DNA of 53,173 nucleotides from JAVZLQ01 sp049700035 (GTDB taxonomy: Archaea > Thermoproteota > Bathyarchaeia > Bathyarchaeales > Bathycorpusculaceae). This document shows positions 7,851 through 16,092 of this stretch, one piece after another. The stretch covers positions 1 to 53,173 of the forward strand of contig JBNAWC010000003.1 of assembly GCA_049700035.1 (NCBI GenBank). The letters are read 5' to 3'. The translations under genes and the position numbers were made by a program. The notes beneath the pieces were generated by a model that saw only the letters and a program-made list of their open reading frames with translations, made no database searches and was not told the DNA's origin. Every line of letters begins with the position of its first letter. Position 1 is the first letter of the stretch.

Positions 7851-8261
7851 ATGGTGAAAGTTGACGGATACGATGTGCCAGAAGGACTATACTACACAAA
7901 GGATTTTGAGTGGGCAAAAATTGAAGGAGACAAAGTTCGCATCGGCATAACAGACTACGCACAAAAACAACTCCGCGAAATCGTCTACGCAGAACTGCCA
8001 AGCCCTGGAACAACAATAAAACAAAACGAGCCATATGGAACAGTTGAGTCTGTCAAAGCGGTTTCAGACCTTGTCGCGCCAATAAGCGGAACAGTCCTAG
8101 AAGTCAACACAGAAGTCCAATCAAAACCAGAAATCCTAAATGAAGACCCATATGGAAAAGGCTGGCTGTTACTGGTAAAGCCTTCAAATCTTCAAGCTGA
8201 ACTGGCGAACATAATGGACTTCAACAAGGCGGTTGAGTGGCACAAAAGCCTACTCAAGTAA
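7851..8261 (+). CDS. gcvH: Glycine cleavage system H protein (lipoyl carrier)
   Basis: Lipoyl-domain carrier of the glycine cleavage system. The lipoylated lysine is Lys69 in GTVESVKAVSD, and the usual N-terminal helix-strand (YYTKDFEWAKIEGDKVRIGITDYAQ) and C-terminal helix are present in 136 residues. The ATG has a strong AAGAGGTGA upstream (7836-7844). No P, T or L protein genes are nearby; instead a CoA-disulfide-reductase-like flavoprotein follows 14 bases downstream, so the carrier may be re-oxidised by, or share an operon with, that enzyme. Confidence 0.95.
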   Translation: MVKVDGYDVPEGLYYTKDFEWAKIEGDKVRIGITDYAQKQLREIVYAELPSPGTTIKQNEPYGTVESVKAVSDLVAPISGTVLEVNTEVQSKPEILNEDPYGKGWLLLVKPSNLQAELANIMDFNKAVEWHKSLLK

Positions 8262-8275
8262 AGAAGGATTAGACG

Positions 8276-9622
8276 ATGCCAAGACGCATAGTTATAATTG
8301 GGGCGCACGCCGCGGGAGTTGACGCAGCCTCTGCAGCAAGAAAAACCGATAGAACCGCTGAGATAACGCTGATAACGGAAGAAAAATATGCGGGCTACTC
8401 GCGTTGTGGATTACCATTCGTAATAGGCGGGCAAATACCAAGCTTCCAAAACCTCATTGTTTTTCCACAATCATACTTTCAAATGATGAAGCTAAACCTA
8501 AAAACCGAAACAAAAGTCACAGCAATAGACACCGGCAAAAAAGCCGTTGAAACCATAAATAAGGAAGGAAAAAGCGAAACCCTCACTTATGACAGCCTAA
8601 TCATCGCCACTGGCGCAAGCAGCTTTATTCCGCCGATAAAGGGCAAAGAAAAAGCGGGCATTCATTCTCTACGCACAATAGAAGACGGCGAGAAAATTGC
8701 CCAAGCCGTCAGAGAAGGCGCAAGAAAAGCAGTGATTATGGGTGCTGGTTTAATTGGTCTAGAAACGGCTGTAGCCCTAAAAGAAAGAGGCTTAGACGTG
8801 ACCGTTGTGGAGTTGCTGCCCCAAATTCTGCCACAAATGTTGGACGCGGACATGGCTAAGGTTGTTCAAGAAATGCTTCAGCAAAGGGGAATCAACATCC
8901 TAACTGGAAAGGGCGTTGAAGAATTCCTCGGAACAGAAAAAGTAACTGGAATTGTTGCTGGAGGCGAACAGCTAAACGCAGACCTTTTCATAAGCGCCTT
9001 TGGCGTTAGGGCAAACACTCAGCTTGCCGTAAACGCGAAAATAGACTTGGGAGAAACAAGAGCCATCAAAACAAACGCGAGAATGGAAACAAGCGCAAAA
9101 GACGTTTACGCTGTTGGAGACTGCGCAGAATCCACGCACATCGTCACGCAAAAACCAGCCCTTCAACAACTAGGCACAGTAGCCGTAAGACACGGAAAAG
9201 TTGCTGGAATAAACGCGGCTGGAGGATACGCACTTTTCACTGGAGTTTTAGGCTCTGCGGTGACAAGGCTTTTCGACATGGATGTTGGCGCAACTGGCTT
9301 AACTGAAAACGCTGCACAAAGAGCAAAAATTGAAACCGTCACTGGAACGATTTCCTCGAAGACAAAGGCAGATTACTATCCAGGCGCTTTGCCAATAAAA
9401 GTCAAACTCGTCGTTGAAAAGGAGTCTGAAAGAGTTATAGGCGCCCAAATAATCGGCGGAGAAGAGGTAACTCAACGAATAAACGCCATATCATTGGCTA
9501 TACAGAAACAGATGACAGTTAAAGAGTTGGCAAAAGCAGATACAGCCTACGCGCCGCCACTGTGCGAAACTTGGGAGCCATTCGTTTTAGCTGCTGAAAT
9601 GGCTCTGATGAAACTTCGATAG
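8276..9622 (+). CDS. CoA-disulfide reductase / NADH oxidase-family flavoprotein
   Basis: FAD- and NAD(P)H-binding oxidoreductase of the single-cysteine class (CoA disulfide reductase, NADH oxidase/peroxidase). The FAD loop (IVIIGAHAAG) opens the protein, the redox Cys44 lies in YSRCGLPF, the NAD(P)H loop is VIMGAGLIGLETAVAL, the second FAD motif is DVYAVGDCAES, and a dimerisation domain closes it. The substitution GAHAAG for the usual GGGxxG is seen in this class. It lacks the CxxxxC pair of true dihydrolipoamide dehydrogenase, so it is not a classical L protein despite following gcvH. Electron acceptor is unknown. Confidence 0.88.
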   Translation: MPRRIVIIGAHAAGVDAASAARKTDRTAEITLITEEKYAGYSRCGLPFVIGGQIPSFQNLIVFPQSYFQMMKLNLKTETKVTAIDTGKKAVETINKEGKSETLTYDSLIIATGASSFIPPIKGKEKAGIHSLRTIEDGEKIAQAVREGARKAVIMGAGLIGLETAVALKERGLDVTVVELLPQILPQMLDADMAKVVQEMLQQRGINILTGKGVEEFLGTEKVTGIVAGGEQLNADLFISAFGVRANTQLAVNAKIDLGETRAIKTNARMETSAKDVYAVGDCAESTHIVTQKPALQQLGTVAVRHGKVAGINAAGGYALFTGVLGSAVTRLFDMDVGATGLTENAAQRAKIETVTGTISSKTKADYYPGALPIKVKLVVEKESERVIGAQIIGGEEVTQRINAISLAIQKQMTVKELAKADTAYAPPLCETWEPFVLAAEMALMKLR

Positions 9623-9681
9623 CGCAAAAATTAATTAGCCATTTGGACATTTAAAGCAGATATAACACAAAGGTGATTTAA

Positions 9682-10695
9682 ATGGCGATAAAAGTAGCGA
9701 TAAACGGTTTTGGAAGAATTGGAAGACTCCTATACAGGGCGGCAATCGAAAGAAAAGCAAACATAGACTTTGTAGCAATAAACGACATAACAGACGCTAA
9801 AACACTCGCACACCTACTAAAATATGACTCTGTGCATGGAAGATTCGACGCTGACATACAAGCAAAAGACAACAGCATAATCGTAAACGGCAAGGAACTA
9901 AAAGTCCTCATGCAAAAAGACCCAGCGCTACTGCCATGGAAAGATTTAGACGTTTACCTAGCCGTGGAATCCACTGGACTTTTCACAAAACGGGAAGACG
10001 CAGCAAAACACTTGCAAGCAGGAGCGAAAAAGGTTCTGATTTCGGCTCCAGCTGAAAACCCAGACATAACAATAGTTCTCGGCGTAAACCACGACAAATA
10101 TGACCACAAGAACCATAATATTCTGTCAAACGCTTCATGCACAACAAACTGCGTCGTGCCATGCGTCAAAGTACTACACGAGAATTTCGGAATAAAGTCG
10201 GCGCTGATGACGACAGCCCACGCCTACACAAACGACCAGAGAATCCAAGACTTGGTTCACAGAGACCTACGACGCGCAAGGGCTGGAGCAATAAACATCA
10301 TACCCACAACAACAGGCGCCGCAAGAGCATCAGCGCTTGTGTTCCCAGAGCTTAAGGGAAGAATCGACGGAATAGCGCTTCGTGTTCCAGTTCCAAACGT
10401 TTCAATAGTGGATTTGACAGCAGTTCTCGAAAAAGACGTGACGAAAGAAGAAGTAAACGAGGCATTTAGAAAGGCCGCAGAAGGTCCACTGAAGGGCATA
10501 ATGGCTTATACAGAAGACCCAATAGTTTCAACAGACGTTAATCACACATCTTATTCCGCCATTGTTGACGGCTTATCAACAATGGTTGTCGCTGGAAACC
10601 TTGTCAAAGTGTTTGCTTGGTATGACAATGAGTGGGGCTTCTCCTGTCGAATGGTTGAACTGATAGAGCTCATAGGCAAGAAAGCCGGCTTCTAA
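9682..10695 (+). CDS. gap: Glyceraldehyde-3-phosphate dehydrogenase, bacterial/eukaryotic type
   Basis: Phosphorylating GAPDH of the bacterial class, not the archaeal class. It has INGFGRIGR at the N-terminus, AINDITD (Asp35 favours NAD), catalytic Cys153 in SNASCTTNC, the substrate loop TAHAYTNDQ, and the C-terminal YDNEWGFSCRMVELI. Archaeal enzymes have GYGTIGKRVA and SCNTT instead. Length of 337 is typical. It sits 68 bases upstream of an archaeal PGK, so the two consecutive glycolytic steps are encoded together. The gene was probably acquired from bacteria, although base composition does not differ obviously from neighbours. Confidence 0.96.
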   Translation: MAIKVAINGFGRIGRLLYRAAIERKANIDFVAINDITDAKTLAHLLKYDSVHGRFDADIQAKDNSIIVNGKELKVLMQKDPALLPWKDLDVYLAVESTGLFTKREDAAKHLQAGAKKVLISAPAENPDITIVLGVNHDKYDHKNHNILSNASCTTNCVVPCVKVLHENFGIKSALMTTAHAYTNDQRIQDLVHRDLRRARAGAINIIPTTTGAARASALVFPELKGRIDGIALRVPVPNVSIVDLTAVLEKDVTKEEVNEAFRKAAEGPLKGIMAYTEDPIVSTDVNHTSYSAIVDGLSTMVVAGNLVKVFAWYDNEWGFSCRMVELIELIGKKAGF

Positions 10696-10728
10696 AGGCT
10701 TCAACGCTTAAATTTAAACTAGCCCCCA

Positions 10729-10742
10729 CATTTTTTATTTTG
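10729..10742 (+). terminator. T-rich stretch after gap
   Basis: A run containing TTTTTTATTTTG lies in the 68-base spacer between gap and pgk. Archaeal polymerase terminates at such T tracts, so it may give partial termination, or serve as the AT-rich part of a pgk promoter. Confidence 0.3.
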
Positions 10743-10763
10743 TAAAGTTTAGAGGGATAGCAA

Positions 10764-11973
10764 ATGGCGAAATACCTAACCTTGGATGACGTCCAAGTCA
10801 AGAACAAAGTTGTGCTTGTTAGGGTTGACTTCAACTCGCCAGTAGACCCAGAAACAAAAAAGGTTTTAGATGACTCGAGAATCCGAGCGCATGGCGAATC
10901 CACCATAAAGGAGTTGGCGGAAAAAGGCGCAAAAGTCGTCGTGTTGGCGCATCAAGGGCGAAAGGGCGACCCAGACTTTATCCCATTAAAACAACATGCA
11001 GAAATACTCGGCAAGGTTTTGGGTAAACCAGTCAAGTATGTTGATGACGTTTTCGGAGAAAAAGCAAAAGAAGCTATTAGGGGTTTGAAAAGCGGCGAGA
11101 TACTTGTTTTGGACAATGTTAGAAATTTTGCTGGAGAAACAAAAGAGGGCACGCCAGAACAGCACGCGGAAACAGAACTTGTCAAAAACCTTGCGCCATT
11201 ATCAGACATTTTCGTGAACGACGCGTTTGCGGCAGCCCACAGAGCCCACGTTTCAATAATAGGTTTTACTGCGGTGCTGCCAAGTGTTGCTGGACGCATA
11301 ATGGAAAGAGAGCTTAAATCGTTAAGCAGAGTGCTTGAAAAACCAGAAAAACCATGCGTATTCATTTTCGGCGGAGCGAAAGGCGACGACTCGCTGGAAA
11401 TATCAAAATATGTTTTAAGCAACAACATAGCAGACTACGTGCTCACGGGCGGCGTCATCGGTCAACTCTTTTTGGCAGCGAAGGGCGTTGACCTTGGAAA
11501 ACCAAACATGGAATTCCTAGAAAAGAAAGAGCTTATGGGCTTGCTGCCGGGAATAAAGGAGCTTATGCAAAAGTATCCAGGCAAAATAAAGACGCCAGTG
11601 GATGTTGCAGTTGATGCTGATGGAAAGAGGAAAGAAATTTCTGTTGACGCCTTGCCGANNNNNNNNNNAAACAGTCGAGGAATACGCGAAAATAATTAGA
11701 AATGCAAAATCCATTGTCGTAAGTGGACCCATGGGAGTCTTCGAAAGAAGCGAATTTGTCTTCGGAACAAAGAGGATATTTGAGGAAATTGCAAATTCAA
11801 AGGCTTTCTCGCTTGCTGGAGGAGGACACACAATAGCGGCACTGCAAGAGCTTGGATTATCAAATAAGATATCCTACGTAAGCACGGCTGGAGGCGCACT
11901 GATAGAGTTTCTAATGGGAAAGAAGCTTCCAGGCGTAGTGGCGCTGGAGAAAGCCGCCGCGAAAAAGGCTTAG
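10764..11973 (+). CDS. pgk: Phosphoglycerate kinase, archaeal type (split by assembly gap)
   Basis: Interconverts 1,3-bisphosphoglycerate plus ADP with 3-phosphoglycerate plus ATP. Archaeal features are VRVDFNSPVDP with its substrate-binding residues, LAHQGRKGDPDF, and FIFGGAKGDDSLEI. The left part ends at DALP, ten Ns follow (11659-11668), and the right part resumes with TVEEYAKIIRNAKSIVVSGPMGVFE and the final GGGHTIAAL nucleotide loop in another frame. Homologues have roughly ten residues at the join, so the real gap is likely longer than ten bases. This is a gap, not a disrupted gene. Start ATG has GAGGG nine bases before it. Confidence 0.95.
11659..11668. other. Assembly gap (10 N) inside pgk
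   Basis: Ten Ns separate the two parts of one PGK whose flanks are in different frames. The missing protein segment, the usual DIGxxT region before TVEEY, indicates a placeholder gap of unknown length. Confidence 0.97.
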
Positions 11974-11990
11974 CGTATTTCCCCTTTTCT

Positions 11991-13292
11991 TTACGTTCTT
12001 GTAATTTTTTCCATGAGGTCTACGACGCGGCATTCCTCTTGTTCTTTTAGATGCTGAAGTTTACTGTATATTTCGAGGGTTTGTTCAGCAGCTTTTCTCC
12101 ATGTAAAGTATTGCAGAACGCGTTTTCTGCCGTTTTCTCCCCATTTTTTGGCTCTTTCCGAATCACATAAGATTTCCTTGATTCCCCAGGCGATGTCTGC
12201 TGGGTTTCCGCCGTTAACGTGAACCCCGTTCTGGTCTGGACCGTATGGGACGACTTGTTCTCTGAAGCCGACTACGCCTTGTGCGCCTACGACTATTGGT
12301 TTTGCCATTGCCATGGCTTCTAGGCTCACTATTCCGAATGGCTCGTATGTAGATGGGAAAACGCAGACGTCTGAAGCCGCGTAGTGTAGTATGCGTTCTT
12401 TTTCTGGTACGAAATCGAATCTGCAGATGACGTTTTTGCTTATTCCAAGTCTGTTTGCGGCTTCAACGATGTCGTTTTGTTGTTCACCCTTGCCCAAAAT
12501 TACGAGTTTGGCGTTTGGGTGTTCACTTAAAACCATGGGCATTGCTTGAACAAGGTTTATGACGCCTTTAACCCATGTGAGTCTGCCGAGGAAAAGAATC
12601 ATCTTTTCATCTGGTTTTATGTTATATTTGTTGCGTATTGCTTCAACTTCCTCAGCCTTACAGTTTTTGGGATTATAGCGTTCTGGGTCAACGCCGTTCC
12701 AGACGACGCTTATCTTCGATTTTGGCCATCCATGTCGTACAAGGTCTTCCTGCATGGCGTGGCTTACGGTTATTACTCTGTCGGCTTTTTGGGCTGTCTC
12801 CCACTCCAAGTACGAAACAACTTCGGAGCCTTGTCCTCCGCTTCGACCCCATTCGGTGCTGTGAACATGAAACGCAACTGGAACTTTTGTTTCATTTTTA
12901 ACTAGGATTCCAGCGATGCTGCTGAGCCAATCGTGAACACATACAACATCGTAGTTGCAGCCTTCCTTTTTCAGCATGCTGTTTATGAATTTTGTTGCGC
13001 TCAGTATGTTGTAGATGAAAATGTCGTTAAACAAGCGAATGTTTGTTCCCCACTTCTTCAAGTCGTCGATAACAAACATTGGAAAAACATTGCTCGCGTT
13101 CACGATTAATGGTCTGTGAACCTCAACACCCTTAATGATTTCACGTGTTTTCAAGTTTCCAGGATTAAGCGTAAAAACAGTTACATCATGCCCCATGGAA
13201 ACAAACTCACGGGTAATATAGTCGGCGTAAGTGCCTAAACCGCCGACAAGCGCGGGAGGATACTCCCAGACAAAGAAGCAGATTCTCAACAA
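11991..13292 (-). CDS. GT-B glycosyltransferase, glycogen/starch synthase-like (GT4/GT5)
   Basis: A 433-residue retaining glycosyltransferase resembling archaeal glycogen synthases. The N-terminal acceptor domain starts VWEYPPALVGGLGTYA, whose GGLG loop binds nucleotide sugar phosphates; VHDWLSS and HVHSTEWGR follow. The C-terminal donor domain has ILFLGRLTWVKG, the catalytic EPFGIVSLEAMA motif (Glu pair), and a final crossover helix with WRKAAEQTLEIY. No signal peptide. It faces pgk tail-to-tail and shares the region with a GH57 enzyme and two further GT-B genes, consistent with alpha-glucan storage. The donor (ADP- or UDP-glucose) cannot be read from sequence. Confidence 0.88.
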   Translation of the reverse strand: MLRICFFVWEYPPALVGGLGTYADYITREFVSMGHDVTVFTLNPGNLKTREIIKGVEVHRPLIVNASNVFPMFVIDDLKKWGTNIRLFNDIFIYNILSATKFINSMLKKEGCNYDVVCVHDWLSSIAGILVKNETKVPVAFHVHSTEWGRSGGQGSEVVSYLEWETAQKADRVITVSHAMQEDLVRHGWPKSKISVVWNGVDPERYNPKNCKAEEVEAIRNKYNIKPDEKMILFLGRLTWVKGVINLVQAMPMVLSEHPNAKLVILGKGEQQNDIVEAANRLGISKNVICRFDFVPEKERILHYAASDVCVFPSTYEPFGIVSLEAMAMAKPIVVGAQGVVGFREQVVPYGPDQNGVHVNGGNPADIAWGIKEILCDSERAKKWGENGRKRVLQYFTWRKAAEQTLEIYSKLQHLKEQEECRVVDLMEKITRT

Positions 13293-13344
13293 AAGCCCGT
13301 CCAGACAATGTAAAGAATTAATGGGATAGTGTGCGTTAGGCTTT

Positions 13345-14130
13345 CTAGAACAGCTTTAGCTTTCTTTTCGGCTGTTCTGTTGGTTCCTGCTTAACTGGTT
13401 TTTCCTCTTTTGGCTCTGGCGGTGGCGGAAACGGTGGAACTTCCTCTTTTGGCGGTTCAGGTTCTGGTGTTGGTGTTGGTTTTGGCTCTTCCTTTTTCTC
13501 AACGGTTGGCGGCGTAGGCATAGGTTCTTTCTTTTTTATTGGCTTTGGCTCACGCTTCTTTTCAACTGGTTTTTCCTCCTTCTCCTTTGGTTTCTCTGGT
13601 GGCGCCCAAGTAAAAATAGGTTGGAGGTGGAGTCCCTTGTGGTCTCCGAGTTTCAAGTATTCCCACTCGTACAAGTCAACGCGTATACCCTTCATTCCTT
13701 CAACAGCAAGACGCAGAGCATCCGAGAAGCGCGGTGCAATGAGTATGAGTCTCGGTTTAGCCTTGTCGTCTATTTTGTGTTTGTTATACGTCGCCTTCAA
13801 GAAGGATTTGAACTTGTCAACATAGTCGATGCTTTGGATTCCATGCAGGAACATTGTGTCGTCTTCTTCAACGCTTATTTGGACTATGACCAGTTGCCCA
13901 TTATCGTCGTGGCATAAAATGTCCAAATTTGCTTTCTCGTTTATTGGTATGTTGCTGCAGATAACCGTCAGGTTCTTCTCCACTTTATTTATTTCGCTGG
14001 TTATCAGCTGTTCCAGTTCGTGGTGGTTTTCAACTTTCAGTTTTTCAATTGACAAACGGTTCACCTTTTTGTTATGGAAATGGGGTGCAACGGATAAATA
14101 AATTATGAATTCAAAATCCGAATCAAACAT
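13345..14130 (-). CDS. NucS/DUF91-like nuclease-fold protein, degenerate active site, Pro/Glu/Lys-rich tail
   Basis: The N-terminal 175 residues look like the PD-(D/E)XK fold of the NucS/EndoMS family: a helix with Glu38/Glu40, Asp70 in ANLDILCHDDNGQL, then the strand VIVQIS where the catalytic E-x-K would be, here Gln84-Ile-Ser86. Asp is kept but Glu and Lys are lost, so nuclease activity is doubtful. Residues ~177-255 form a low-complexity tail of Pro, Glu and Lys, ending KRKLKLF. The tail is probably disordered. It is divergent from the GH57 gene, and its function is unknown; a DNA-binding or scaffold role is only a guess. Confidence 0.6.
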   Translation of the reverse strand: MFDSDFEFIIYLSVAPHFHNKKVNRLSIEKLKVENHHELEQLITSEINKVEKNLTVICSNIPINEKANLDILCHDDNGQLVIVQISVEEDDTMFLHGIQSIDYVDKFKSFLKATYNKHKIDDKAKPRLILIAPRFSDALRLAVEGMKGIRVDLYEWEYLKLGDHKGLHLQPIFTWAPPEKPKEKEEKPVEKKREPKPIKKKEPMPTPPTVEKKEEPKPTPTPEPEPPKEEVPPFPPPPEPKEEKPVKQEPTEQPKRKLKLF

Positions 14131-14209
14131 AAAAATTACTAAAACAGCGTTGAACTAAGCAAATAAACTAAAATAACATGCACACGATAAAATGGATAGA
14201 GGCTAAACT

Positions 14210-15757
14210 TTGACGGACATAGTATTCGTGTTTGAAGTTCACCAGCCGCATAGGCTAAAAAAGAACTTTTTCTGGGAAAACAAGATGTTTAGGCATTTGA
14301 AGAAAAGCGAGTTATTTGACTATTATTTTGACAGGGCTGTAAACAGAGAAGTTTTCGAAAGAGCGTGTAAAAAATGCTATTTCCCGTCAAACCAGATACT
14401 GCTTGAACTCATAGACAAACACAAAAGAGAAAAGAAACAAGTAAAATTCGCTTTTAGCATATCAGGCATATTCCTAGAACAATGCGAAATGTTCAACAAA
14501 GACCTCCTAGAATCCTTCAAGCAACTTGCGGAAACCGGATGCGTAGAATTCCTAAGCCAAACCTACTACCATTCACTTGCAAGCCTATACCCAGAAAGAA
14601 GCGAATTCATCGAACAAGTGAAAATGCACAAACAAGCAATAATGGACCTGCTCGGACACACGCCAACAGTCTTCGAGAACACGGAACTACTGTACAACAA
14701 TGCCATAGCGAAAACAGTTGAAGAAATGGGATACAAGGGAATATTCACAGAAGGCGTGGAAAAAATACTTCACGAAAAATCGCCAAACTACCTATACAAA
14801 CCAAAAAACTGCCAAAAAATCAAAGTTCTACTAAGAAACTACAAGCTAACAGACGACATAGGATTTAGGTTCTCAGCAAGATGGTGGAGCGAATGGCCAC
14901 TAACAGCAGACAAATACGCAAGCTGGCTCGCAGCAACACCAGGACAATGCATAAACATTTTCCCAGACTACGAAACTTTCGGCGAGCATCACTGGCCAGA
15001 AACTGGCATACACGAGTTCCTAAGGCACTTGCCAAAGGAAATTTTGAAGTGGTGGCACTTGCACATGGCGACGCCCTCAGAGGTTGTAGAAAAGTATGCG
15101 GTTTCTAGGGAAATAGACGTTCCAGAGCTTGGCGGGACAGTTTCATGGGCTGACTTGGAAAGAGACGCGAGCTGCTGGCTTGGAAACACCATGCAGTGGG
15201 CTTATTACACAAGCATAAGGGGTCTTGAACCCCTAGTAAAAGAGGCAGAAGACAGAGACCTTTTACGGATATGGCGTTACCTACAGACAAGCGACCATCT
15301 TTACTACATGTTCACGGCTGGCGGCGGACCAGGAGAAGTTCACTCCTACTTTAGCCCATTCAACTCGCCCACAGATGCTTTTGTAACTGCACAAGCCGTG
15401 GCTTTGGATTTTGAAAATAGGGTGAAGCTTGCAGTTTCAGCAGCTAATGAGCCGTTCCTATTCTACACTGGTGTTGGAAAGGACAAGTTTACGGGTATTA
15501 TGGCTTGGAGCCTAAAGGGTTTCATAAATGCCCTCAAAAAAGTTGACATCAAATCCATAGAATTCCATTGGCGCCGCGGCGACCTTGAACAGTGGATTGA
15601 AAATTCGCTTCATGATAAACCGCTGGCAAATAGGCTGAAAAAAATTAGGATTGAAAAGCTAAAGGGCGAAGAGTTAAGGAGAGTATTGATTAAGGTTGCA
15701 AATGAAAGGTTCACAGAACTCAAGGCGCAGGTGCAAGAGGCAACAAGGTATCTATGA
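14210..15757 (+). CDS. GH57-family alpha-glucan-acting glycoside hydrolase (amylase-like)
   Basis: A 515-residue GH57 (beta/alpha)7-barrel enzyme. Conserved regions seen in order: FEVHQPHR (residues 8-14), FENTELLYNN at 155-164 holding the expected nucleophile Glu, and FPDYETFGEHH at 251-261 whose Asp253 is the expected acid. The late YYMFTAGGGPGEVHSYFSPF block matches the amylase-like subgroup rather than branching enzymes. Cytoplasmic: no signal peptide. Start TTG 14210 has GAGG seven bases upstream. With the neighbouring glycogen-synthase-like genes it likely remodels or degrades storage glucan. Confidence 0.88.
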   Translation: MTDIVFVFEVHQPHRLKKNFFWENKMFRHLKKSELFDYYFDRAVNREVFERACKKCYFPSNQILLELIDKHKREKKQVKFAFSISGIFLEQCEMFNKDLLESFKQLAETGCVEFLSQTYYHSLASLYPERSEFIEQVKMHKQAIMDLLGHTPTVFENTELLYNNAIAKTVEEMGYKGIFTEGVEKILHEKSPNYLYKPKNCQKIKVLLRNYKLTDDIGFRFSARWWSEWPLTADKYASWLAATPGQCINIFPDYETFGEHHWPETGIHEFLRHLPKEILKWWHLHMATPSEVVEKYAVSREIDVPELGGTVSWADLERDASCWLGNTMQWAYYTSIRGLEPLVKEAEDRDLLRIWRYLQTSDHLYYMFTAGGGPGEVHSYFSPFNSPTDAFVTAQAVALDFENRVKLAVSAANEPFLFYTGVGKDKFTGIMAWSLKGFINALKKVDIKSIEFHWRRGDLEQWIENSLHDKPLANRLKKIRIEKLKGEELRRVLIKVANERFTELKAQVQEATRYL

Positions 15758-15831
15758 ACAAAGTGAAAATGCACGCACTTATTTATAGGGAGAGCGTGAA
15801 AAACGATGTTTAAAGCGTTTAAGGTGATAAT

Positions 15832-16083
15832 TTGAGAGAGGAACTGCCAACATCAGAAAAAATATTGCAGACCTTACATAACTTGTGTGCAACCACCGCG
15901 GATTTAGCGAGAAGAAGCGAAGAACTAGCACAAGTTTTACAGCTTGACATCAGCGAGGTTGAAAGAACACTGGACAACTATAAGATGGAGGGCTTCGTGG
16001 AAAGCTTCATGGACAAGGAAGGAAAAAAGCGATATTACTTGACTGGACGTGGAATAATAAAAGTCTGTGCACTTTTCACGTAG
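15832..16083 (+). CDS. Small winged-helix (MarR/ArsR-like) DNA-binding protein
   Basis: An 83-residue protein with a winged-helix pattern: helix with EKILQTLHNLC, the turn region RRSEELAQVLQLDISEVERTLDNYKMEGFVES as recognition helix, and the wing (DKEGKKRYYLTGRG). Start is TTG 15832 with GGTGAT a few bases upstream. Only nine bases separate it from the half-glycosyltransferase gene, so it is probably in that transcript and may regulate the glucan genes. No effector domain is present. Confidence 0.72.
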   Translation: MREELPTSEKILQTLHNLCATTADLARRSEELAQVLQLDISEVERTLDNYKMEGFVESFMDKEGKKRYYLTGRGIIKVCALFT

Positions 16084-16092
16084 TGAAACACA

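Noticed and set aside
8276..9622. Dihydrolipoamide dehydrogenase next to gcvH
   Set aside because: Only one active-site cysteine (SRCGLPF); the CxxxxC pair needed for lipoamide dehydrogenase is absent.
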